The notes under the pieces are model-generated. The model was not told the origin of the DNA and did no database searches. It saw only the letters and a list, made by a program, of their open reading frames with translations. Both the position numbers and the translations under genes were made by a program. Shown one piece after another: positions 54,201 through 59,896 of a DNA stretch of 59,896 nucleotides (positions within the stretch are counted from its first letter, which is position 1; each line of letters starts with the position of its first letter). Location: NCBI GenBank assembly GCA_031551875.1, contig JAVBNA010000041.1:1-59896 (forward strand). Direction: 5' to 3'. Origin of the DNA: JAVBNA01 sp031551875. GTDB lineage: Bacteria; Bacillota; Clostridia; Oscillospirales; Acutalibacteraceae.

Positions 54201-55386
54201 TGACAACGCCCTCAATCTGACCGAGCAGCTGGTCATACAGCTTGTCTTTAACGTCCGCCAGATTGTTGCACCCGGTGTTGATACGGTCAATCTTTGTGAT
54301 CAGCATGATGGATTTCGTACCCGTTACAGTGATCCGCGGGTCCTTATGGGTGGTCGCCGAGCTCCCCGAACCAAATGCACGGTCATTGTTCGTATACGCA
54401 ATTTGACCGTCGGTGACGATGCGGGTCGCCGTCGCCCAGCCGCCGTATGCAAACAGACGCTCTCTCCGTTCCAGGGTTCCGTCGCGCATACCGTAGTTAT
54501 ACTTTCCGATCATACCATAGCCTATGGGTCTGTTGTTTTCATCCAATGACAATACGTTATCCGTAGAGACATTGCTCGTGCTGCCGCTGGCGCCCGACAT
54601 CTCCCTGTAAAGGTCAATGCTGAGGGTGATATCAAGATCCTTACCCTCAGGTCCCTCAATATACGTTACGATTACTTCGTCTTCACGGGAGGGGAAGGAG
54701 CGTCTGTTCCACTCATTGCCCGCGTCATCTCTCCATTGTACGCCGACCTCCGCCGTTTCAAAATTGGTATAGCGGTTGTAGTTGTCGTTCAGGATATAGC
54801 CTCCGTACAGATTGCCGCTGGAACCGCGGTTGGAACCAACTCCGTTAAACGCCGTATAGTCATTGTTCTTTATACGGTACTGCGCCGCCGGCTGATACGG
54901 ACGGGGCCAGTAGTTGCTGTAGTTTACCCCTGTGCCATACGTATTCCGGGCATACTCATCGCGCCTGGCGGACCACGTCGTATTGCGGGACTGACTGCCG
55001 TTGGAATCCATGGCGGAAGCTTTAATTTCATCTGCCCACGTGGACACATTCGGTGTTTCCGTAATTACGCCGCTGTCGTGCACCAGCTTCGTATTGTTAA
55101 AAATAAAGACATCTTCATCCGGACTGCCGTTTTCCATAAAAGCAATCTCTCCGTTACCCGAAACGGAGGCGTCCCACCAGTTGTTGTTACTGCCGCTCGT
55201 AAGCCGGTTAATAATCGGGAAAGATCGTTCATTAAAGCCCGTGGCCCCTTTAAGTCCATATTTATACTCCTGAGCCAAGCTGTCAGAGGCGATCATGCCT
55301 TTATCGGGGCCGGCCATAACCGTAATGGCAGAAACCGCAGTGAATAATAGCACAACGCTCAAAAGAAACGCCATTGCCTTTTTCAT
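51274..55386 (-). CDS. Large secreted GH95-like glycosidase
   Basis: 1370 residues from ATG 55386 (AAGGAG upstream). Signal peptide about 1-25. N-terminal GH95 beta-domain (WWDASVSGNGEIAFMENG), helical barrel with HRHLSHGYDAFPG (His793), ERAMKWLIGTGYTNASMTTGHN, DSAHGDVGGIVESLIYS and EILPALMP, matching GH95 patterns such as the HRHLSHLYGLFPG-type motif. GH95 includes alpha-1,2-L-fucosidases and alpha-L-galactosidases. Then a Big-like domain (about 985-1085), a CBM6-like domain ending GTHDLYIKIQ ... YDYMLLNY, and an unassigned 90-residue tail. It has no dockerin. Operator and activator box upstream link it to the sugar operon. Confidence 0.8.
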   Translation of the reverse strand: MKKAMAFLLSVVLLFTAVSAITVMAGPDKGMIASDSLAQEYKYGLKGATGFNERSFPIINRLTSGSNNNWWDASVSGNGEIAFMENGSPDEDVFIFNNTKLVHDSGVITETPNVSTWADEIKASAMDSNGSQSRNTTWSARRDEYARNTYGTGVNYSNYWPRPYQPAAQYRIKNNDYTAFNGVGSNRGSSGNLYGGYILNDNYNRYTNFETAEVGVQWRDDAGNEWNRRSFPSREDEVIVTYIEGPEGKDLDITLSIDLYREMSGASGSTSNVSTDNVLSLDENNRPIGYGMIGKYNYGMRDGTLERRERLFAYGGWATATRIVTDGQIAYTNNDRAFGSGSSATTHKDPRITVTGTKSIMLITKIDRINTGCNNLADVKDKLYDQLLGQIEGVVNKYSVKNDNASYDKLLAPHAKIHGDIYNTVKADFTTTDETEAQNTLSNIELIRIQNGYRKTGSIPDEMNLALLERVFNAGRFGLLCSSGYQSARLGGIWNGQWNPQWSGDFTLNANTNIQISAMNTGNLTEGANGYTNLIVRMVADWEINATHAYGMENAILAPPRVDGTGEGGSYHASSPTWPHMYVNALGDWLIAPMFEYYQTHGNRPIKVGKDINLTKPTNTKDRVFEKTHTIASVLMLSEADVARIEASGEMNLEKDILYPMVLKNMNFWTQLADERFYMGSDGTAHVNDGTTLSEALLTDPGAKYAITPGFSPENTPSGWGGSLAYNNAVDIAAIHNSLSMARYIVGKVNPANKADLLAKWAAFEKLVPAQMKTEGGAIKEWATPYLRENNGHRHLSHGYDAFPGFRAQENLDLRSSIAQALDDRSAAYNGVYAPESHDGVHRILIESRLKRGERVERAMKWLIGTGYTNASMTTGHNSNRGSSFCTDSAHGDVGGIVESLIYSDIDEIEILPALMPTMKTGKIQGLRARNNSLINNLEWNKKALTASVTVTTDEANNNLKLMCGVPWKKVSISGVEQEVKTDELGRPYIGLALKKGVSVKVDFVLEKTTISISTDEDLSQKIAEGATVQFDAAITPPAAAEMGAKWTAVDAATGNAVQGVSISSDGLLTIAKASDSAGKWIKVSAASNDGMAESNEMMVKVSPIQAPVRKIENENLACGFGYYVIETNKSSASNRAELGYVGGANGRVCVLKYSDVDFTNLESVNLIRTYDGAANVTLYADLPEAENKTYFSYTDNVSTPQASRRYQLADVTLVDENAVSATELIANSNRNYTLDLNKTLEGTHDLYIKIQVASGTYGGNYDYMLLNYALPDDVVDDEPLNAGTILHDNGDLTVYLSNDNTGKNVRVIWAAYDEAGKLIRISSKEHALEAKKISSLVLSPAWDVTPHRTEVFVWDKTTLVPYMKQLMLG

Positions 55387-55583
55387 TATCAATTCTCCTT
55401 ACTCTTTAGAATTTAGGTTTTTCCTGACATTCAAATAAACCTTCTGCCGGTGAAAATTCCATTATGCTCCCAGCCTTTTGATCCCTTTTAGCCCCCTGTC
55501 AAAATAGATTTTATCGCTGCTTGTAAATAAATTCAGATTTTACGCGTTTCATGCATTGTTTCTCAAAATGAAAACAATTTAAA

Positions 55584-55645
55584 TTCGAATCGTTTCGCTT
55601 ATTTATTATAATTGATTTAACGAGGTATTCAAATATAAAAAATGA
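55584..55645 (-). promoter_or_regulatory. GH95 promoter with activator box and LacI operator
   Basis: Minus strand: TCATTTTTTATATTT (55645-55631), exactly 20 bases, TATAAT (55610-55605), then operator CGAAACGATTCG (55597-55586). Same order and spacing as at 45651 and 55761. The remaining leader to 55387 is A/T-rich with nothing recognised. Confidence 0.75.
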
Positions 55646-55744
55646 TTGTGATTGTACAATATTTGATTATTAATAATATAATATTAATGATATCATGTTT
55701 ATTTTTAAGCATATATATTTGTAAATGTGGAAATTAAAGTTAAA

Positions 55745-55818
55745 TTTTAAACCATAATAATCATTTTTTACATTCTATTCACAGTTGTTTTTCGTTATAA
55801 TTACAACGAAACGATTCG
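55745..55818 (+). promoter_or_regulatory. Cohesin-dockerin protein promoter with activator box and LacI operator
   Basis: ATTTTAAACCA (55745-55755), box TCATTTTTTACATTC (55761-55775), 20 bases, TATAAT (55796-55801), operator CGAAACGATTCG (55807-55818). Divergent from the GH95 promoter; the 55393-55895 gap is entirely regulatory. Confidence 0.75.
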
Positions 55819-55895
55819 CAATTATTGGCTTGTAGATAAATTCAGATATATGGCTCATAAAAACCATCGGGTGAAAAATGAAAGGAGATTGTGTT

Positions 55896-56828
55896 TTGAA
55901 AACTTCATTGAAGAGGGTACTGGCCATCTGTCTTGTCCTTTTTTTGGCCGTGCCGTTGACAAGTGGAATCTTAACTTCGGCTCAGGTAGGCAACCTGATT
56001 ATTAGCCCTGATACAATTGAAAAGTCCGTTCGAATTCAGGGGGATCTGTCCGACTTAGGTATAGAAAGCGTTTCTATCGTTGTTATGGATCCTTCCTTTT
56101 CCGGAACTGTGGCGGACATATGGAGTGATCCGGATCAGATCGTAGCGCTGGAACAGGCCACTCTGCAAAACGGGTATCTGGATCATACTGTCACGTTAGC
56201 CGATATACAGATCGAAAAGGCGTATCGGCTGTTCATCAACGGCGAAAGCCTCGCCTCCTCCTTCCAGTTTGCGAACAACACCTATACGGTAAACACCGGA
56301 GAAACCGTCGTCGTGCCTATCACTGTGGCCGCCTGCAATAAGCTTTCAGGCTTGAGCGGTAAAATCGAATACGACGAAGAATTGTTAACCCTCGAGTCCC
56401 TTACCGCTAAAAAAGGATTTATGCTGACCGCAGAAGGCAAATCCTTTGTCGCGGTTACCCCGGGAGGCGTCGGCCTCAGCGGTGATATCGTGGTTGGTTA
56501 TGCAGTATTTACCGCCAAAGCGGATCTCATGGACGACGCCGCCACACTGGTCAGCTTCCCCAAAGAGAGCACAATTACATACAATGAAGCTTTGAATCGG
56601 AGCAGCGCCTATCTGCCTTCCTTTATGATCAGAATTATTGGCCTTCCGCCCCTGCGCGGAGACGTAAATCTTGGCAGCACCGTAGATGTGGCGGACGCCA
56701 TCCTGCTCATGCAGTACCTTGCGGGCAGCAGGGAACTGTCTCCTCGCCAGCTCAAGGCAGCTGATGTCAATGCTGACGGCAAAATCAATGTCGGTGACGC
56801 CACAATCATTATGCAGATGTGCCTGTAA
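55896..56828 (+). CDS. Small secreted cohesin-dockerin protein without catalytic domain
   Basis: 310 residues from TTG 55896; GGAG lies eight bases upstream and within the open frame that begins at 55878. Signal peptide 1-28. Residues about 30-115 form a beta-rich domain of unknown type; about 125-240 cohesin-like (TGETVVVPITVAAC; IEYDEELLTLESL; LSGDIVVGYAVF); 250-310 dockerin. Its first Ca loop is damaged: DVNLGSTVDVAD has Gly where the fifth-position Asp belongs, while the second (DVNADGKINVGD) is intact. It shares the terminal MQMCL with the three dockerin enzymes. Likely an adaptor or cell-surface partner rather than an enzyme (inference). Confidence 0.8.
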   Translation: MKTSLKRVLAICLVLFLAVPLTSGILTSAQVGNLIISPDTIEKSVRIQGDLSDLGIESVSIVVMDPSFSGTVADIWSDPDQIVALEQATLQNGYLDHTVTLADIQIEKAYRLFINGESLASSFQFANNTYTVNTGETVVVPITVAACNKLSGLSGKIEYDEELLTLESLTAKKGFMLTAEGKSFVAVTPGGVGLSGDIVVGYAVFTAKADLMDDAATLVSFPKESTITYNEALNRSSAYLPSFMIRIIGLPPLRGDVNLGSTVDVADAILLMQYLAGSRELSPRQLKAADVNADGKINVGDATIIMQMCL

Positions 56829-56859
56829 TTGATTCTTTTCCAAACATTCCCTATATAAA

Positions 56860-56893
56860 ATGGGCGGCCTGCTAAAAATAGCAGGCCGCCCAT
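56860..56893. terminator. Bidirectional intrinsic terminator
   Basis: Perfect 15-bp stem ATGGGCGGCCTGCTA (56860-56874), loop AAAA, complement to 56893, followed by TTGTTTGG; minus-strand side is also A/T-rich. Lies between convergent genes. Confidence 0.8.
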
Positions 56894-56908
56894 TTGTTTG
56901 GCACAGTT

Positions 56909-57883
56909 TTATTGAGAAGAGGCGGGGCGGAACGGGAATATAATCTGCTGGCTCTCCTTCGTAAACAGGTTCTCCTGATTGACAACATACGTCTCAGTGT
57001 AGATAACGCGGTTTACTCTCTCCCCATGTAAATGCTTGATCGCGGCGTCCATACTATAATAACCCATAAGGTAAGGTTGTTGTGTGATTGCAACATCCAG
57101 CACACCTTCCTCAATATCTTTGGCCATTTCTGCCGTACAATCAATCCCGGCAAAGACAATATCTTCGCGTCCCGCCTTTTTCAGTGCGCGGCCAACCCCC
57201 TTGGCCACCGTGGCATTCAGGCCGGCAATCGCAACCAGCTCAGGATTCTCCTGGAGCAATTGCAGCGTCTTCTCTTCGGTTAGTTCAAGATTCGCCTCCA
57301 CATAAATGCTCTCCAGCACTTGCATCTGCGGCTTCCCCTGAAGCCCTTTTCTTAAACCGGCTTCTCTGGTTTTTGCATTTTGAGCCACATCTGAAAAGTT
57401 TACAATCCCTATCTTGCCCGCGGACTGTTTTCCGAGACGCGCAATCAATTCCTGCGCCAGCTGTTCTCCGGCGGCTGCATTGTCCGTAGCGATCAAAGAA
57501 AGCCACTGATCACTGTTAATTTCGGAGTCAATTAAAAAAACGGGAATCCCGGCCTGAACCGCTTGACCCACAGGCTCTGCCAATAGATCGTAGTCCCTCG
57601 CCCCCAAAATAATAGCATCCGGATGGCGCTCAATGGACTGCATGAAAATCTCGACCTGGTCATTTTCATTTCCCTTCAGCGTTGGTCCATACAAATTCAC
57701 CTGTGCGCCATATTGACTGGCGGCGGCCTTTGCCCCCTCATAGGTACTTTGCCAAAAGCCGGTGTCTGTAAATCTGACGATCATGTCCACCGTATAGGGT
57801 TGTCTTTGCCCACTACAGCCAAAAAACAAACAGAAAAAAAGCATGAGGCCGAGCAGCAAAAGTTTATGTCTGTTTCTCTTCAT
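56909..57883 (-). CDS. Ribose/galactose-type binding lipoprotein, pair 2
   Basis: 324 residues from ATG 57883 (GGCGGGAC just upstream); longer frames upstream lie inside the kinase gene. Lipobox CLFFGC with Cys23. Strong similarity throughout to the protein at 35607-36560: DMIVRFTDTGFW, HPDAIILGARDYDLLAEP, GIDCTAEM, QQPYLMGYYS, SKESQQIIFPF-like end. Overlaps the kinase gene by 20 bases. Acts presumably as ligand sensor for that kinase. Confidence 0.85.
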   Translation of the reverse strand: MKRNRHKLLLLGLMLFFCLFFGCSGQRQPYTVDMIVRFTDTGFWQSTYEGAKAAASQYGAQVNLYGPTLKGNENDQVEIFMQSIERHPDAIILGARDYDLLAEPVGQAVQAGIPVFLIDSEINSDQWLSLIATDNAAAGEQLAQELIARLGKQSAGKIGIVNFSDVAQNAKTREAGLRKGLQGKPQMQVLESIYVEANLELTEEKTLQLLQENPELVAIAGLNATVAKGVGRALKKAGREDIVFAGIDCTAEMAKDIEEGVLDVAITQQPYLMGYYSMDAAIKHLHGERVNRVIYTETYVVNQENLFTKESQQIIFPFRPASSQ

Positions 57884-59618
57884 CAGTCCCGCCTTCCCCG
57901 TAGTGGTCAATGACGGGCAACCGGATATAAACGGTTGTCCCTTCGTCCAATTCGCTTTCATAACGAAGCCCGTATTCTTTTCCAAATAAAATTTGTATCC
58001 GCTGATGGACATTTTTAATCCCGACGCCTGATCCAGAGGAATTCTCTGCACGGAGAATATCCGCACATTTTTCGGGGGGCATCCCGAAACCGTTGTCCGT
58101 CACCTCGAGCATTAAATCAGTTCCCTGTAGGTAGGCTTTGATGGTGATTCTTCCCCCTGACGGCAAATTCCCCACGCCGTGCAGAATGGCATTCTCTACA
58201 ATGGGCTGAAGAACAATGTTGGGCATAGATAGGGGCAGGGTGTTTGGGTCAGCGTCAATCTGATAGGCAAAATTGCCATCATATCGAAAATTCTGAATGA
58301 CAAGATAATTCTCAATATGCTTGAGTTCATCCTGCAACGGTATCATTTCGCTGCCCTTCGACAATCCTAACCGAAAAAAATCTGCAAGCGCAGTGACCAT
58401 TTCTACGACCTGCTCCTGTTCTCCGCTATGCGCCATCCAAACCACGGAATCCAATGTGTTATAGAGAAAATGAGGATTAATTTGTGCATGAAGCGCTTTC
58501 AGTTCACTTTTCTGAAGCTCCTGCTGCTCTCTTACATGTTGTTCCATAAGCACGTGAATCTGCCGCATCATTTCATTGAAAGTAAGCGATAGGTCGGTCA
58601 CTTCTGAAAATCCTTCAATATCAGATACTGTACGAATTTCTCCGTCTCGAACCCTCTTCATGGAAGACATCAGCTTCCGAAGCGGCCTCGTGATAATTCC
58701 GGAAATGCAAAATGCCAGTATCATCGCGCTTGCAATGACCAGAAGGATGACAACGATGATATCATAAACGATCTTCGTTCCATAAGAAAACAAGCCGACC
58801 TTCTTGCTGACAGAGTATACGCGCCAATCGGCATTTTTTAACGCATTGATCTGGATATAATAGTCGTTATTTTTCCGGCTGACTGTGGATTCTCCTGCCG
58901 GCAAAGACACAAGATCGGCCGGAGAAATCTCATCATAGGGTACCTGTAAATATATAAGCTGCTGATAGGGATGATACACAACATCGCCCTTTGCCGTCAG
59001 AATGAAAGAATAGCCAAAAAACTCGCTCTGTTTGGAACACCTCTCCATAAGCTCTTTAAAGTTTAAATCCACAAGAAGGATTCCGTCATGCTTCTTCTTG
59101 TCCTGATCCAGCCATTTAATGCTACGGCTTAGAGAAATAACCCAAGGATACTCTCCGTCATATAGCTGCTGAACATGTGCATCCGAAAGGGTATATTTGT
59201 CTTGCCCTAATTTTGTCGCCATGAACCACGGCTGCGCCGATACATTCAAATGCGCTTTGTAGTTCCGATTGTCTGTTTTTATGATCACATTCCCGTCATT
59301 GTCAAAAACAGCGATTGTATCAATATCACCATACAGCAAAAATCCCAAAGATTCACCTTTGTCCTGTATAGGCCTGTTGCTCAGGATGTCAACCACCGTG
59401 TCTGAAATCTGAAGCATGCTTGCAATATAATTGTCTATACTTTTTGATATTTCTATCCCCGCCTGTGTATTGACTTCCTTTGTAACATCTGTACTGAGTC
59501 CATAAAATCTTTCATAAATCAGTTTTGAGCAGGCCAGCACCCCTATGGTTGTAATCAAAACTGCTACAATCGAAATAGTCATACTCAGGGTCATTCTTTT
59601 TTTATTCATCTTATTCAT
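57864..59618 (-). CDS. YesM/LytS-type sensor histidine kinase, pair 2
   Basis: About 584 residues from ATG 59618; TTG 59633 and ATG 59609 are alternatives, none with a strong ribosome site. Membrane helix about 11-33, dCache-like sensor (EYPWVISLSRSIKWLDQD), second helix near 290-312, HAMP, phospho-acceptor His in INPHFLYNTLDSVVW, N-box IVENAILHG, DNGFGMPP. Paralogue of 36557-38311 with the same downstream binding-protein gene. Confidence 0.9.
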   Translation of the reverse strand: MNKMNKKRMTLSMTISIVAVLITTIGVLACSKLIYERFYGLSTDVTKEVNTQAGIEISKSIDNYIASMLQISDTVVDILSNRPIQDKGESLGFLLYGDIDTIAVFDNDGNVIIKTDNRNYKAHLNVSAQPWFMATKLGQDKYTLSDAHVQQLYDGEYPWVISLSRSIKWLDQDKKKHDGILLVDLNFKELMERCSKQSEFFGYSFILTAKGDVVYHPYQQLIYLQVPYDEISPADLVSLPAGESTVSRKNNDYYIQINALKNADWRVYSVSKKVGLFSYGTKIVYDIIVVILLVIASAMILAFCISGIITRPLRKLMSSMKRVRDGEIRTVSDIEGFSEVTDLSLTFNEMMRQIHVLMEQHVREQQELQKSELKALHAQINPHFLYNTLDSVVWMAHSGEQEQVVEMVTALADFFRLGLSKGSEMIPLQDELKHIENYLVIQNFRYDGNFAYQIDADPNTLPLSMPNIVLQPIVENAILHGVGNLPSGGRITIKAYLQGTDLMLEVTDNGFGMPPEKCADILRAENSSGSGVGIKNVHQRIQILFGKEYGLRYESELDEGTTVYIRLPVIDHYGEGGTDEEKQT

Positions 59619-59689
59619 TTCATATTTTTCCAATATTCAAAGCAGAAAATTGACCGCGATTTTATTTAGTATATCACACTTATACGGCT

Positions 59690-59717
59690 ATTTTATGATC
59701 TTGGGAAGATTAGTCAA
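59690..59717 (-). promoter_or_regulatory. Candidate promoter of kinase/binding-protein pair 2
   Basis: Minus strand TTGACT (59717-59712), 16 bases, TAAAAT (59695-59690), about 70 bases before the start codon. Confidence 0.45.
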
Positions 59718-59830
59718 TATAAAAAGATTCCAATGATTCTTTAATGTGAACTTCTGCCATGATATGACCATTCCTTTCAGGCACCAACGAGTTATGAAAC
59801 GTAGTCGGTGCCGCTAATTATATATTGTGC

Positions 59831-59896
59831 TATAATTAATTTTGAAGGGGACAGGCATACTACAGAGCACGTGGAGGTAGGTGGTGCGCGCAAGCG
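59831..59896 (+). other. Promoter and possible 5' end of a structured RNA at the window edge
   Basis: Extended -10 box TGCTATAAT (59828-59836) begins a transcript near 59843. The transcript holds GGAGGTAGGTGGTG and a start of a hairpin with a GCAA loop (GCGC-GCAA-GCG) at the very edge. This faintly resembles the Alu part of a bacterial large SRP RNA (GGGAGGTAGCGGTG). Too little is visible to decide; no ORF starts here. Confidence 0.25.

Noticed and set aside
59710..59760. 16-residue minus-strand peptide frame (MAEVHIKE...) before the kinase gene
   Set aside because: Ribosome site is weak and distant, and the frame overlaps the likely promoter; too short to support.
1..59896. CRISPR arrays, tRNA or rRNA genes, transposases, phage genes
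   Set aside because: None was recognised on reading both strands; the direct repeats seen are gene duplications or operators.

Overview
The window looks like a chromosome segment of a Gram-positive, low-motility-signature gut-type clostridium (Clostridia, probably Oscillospirales/Ruminococcaceae-like). Grounds: AGGAGG-type ribosome sites, sigma-A promoters, a split ECF transporter (ecfA1-ecfA2-ecfT), glmM, lipoproteins, YesM/YesN two-component systems and secreted enzymes with type I dockerins. No rRNA, tRNA, CRISPR array, insertion sequence or phage gene was recognised. The organism call is inference.

Layout. (1) 1-1331: a partial transglutaminase-like secreted protein on the minus strand, preceded by a cyclic-di-GMP-I riboswitch and a clear promoter. 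(2) 1637-16922: GC-rich housekeeping block, all plus strand: patatin-like lipase, ruvC-ruvA-(YcxB-like membrane protein)-ruvB, glmM, a SAM methyltransferase, ecfA1-ecfA2-ecfT, truA, a beta-propeller-like membrane protein, two CvpA-like proteins, pgsA and a ClpE-like AAA+ unfoldase. (3) 16989-22976: nitroreductase, an AraC regulator fused to a GH39-like domain that appears to lack its catalytic acid/base, small proteins and dCMP deaminase. (4) 23075-35232: three large secreted proteins on the minus strand (a double metallo-beta-lactamase protein and two tandemly duplicated alpha/beta-hydrolases), each ending in a cohesin-like plus a dockerin module, then a divergent three-component sensor operon (solute-binding lipoprotein, YesM kinase, YesN regulator). 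(5) 35607-59618: a less GC-rich sugar-utilisation island bracketed by two paralogous kinase/ribose-type-binding-protein pairs. Inside lie a six-gene catabolic operon (FGGY kinase, GatD-like dehydrogenase, PfkB kinase, class II aldolase, aldo/keto reductase, FucU mutarotase), a LacI repressor, an RbsA-RbsC-RbsB-type ABC importer, a YesN regulator, a very large GH95-like glycosidase and a small cohesin-dockerin protein without catalytic domain.

How it may work together. The island's promoters carry a common LacI-type operator (around CGAAACGNTTCG). Three of them (ABC importer, GH95, cohesin-dockerin protein) also share a 15-base box, TCATTTTTYAYATTY, exactly 20 bases before a TATAAT -10 box. 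That links transport, extracellular glycosidase, dockerin adaptor and intracellular catabolism into one regulon, probably repressed by the LacI protein and activated by the YesN regulator. The enzyme set lacks fucose isomerase and fuculose aldolase; it fits instead an oxidoreductive route aldose -> alditol -> ketose -> ketose-1-P -> ketose-1,6-bisP -> two trioses. Because galactitol is meso, the route could accept L-galactose (a known GH95 product) as well as D-galactose. This is the most interesting hypothesis in the window.
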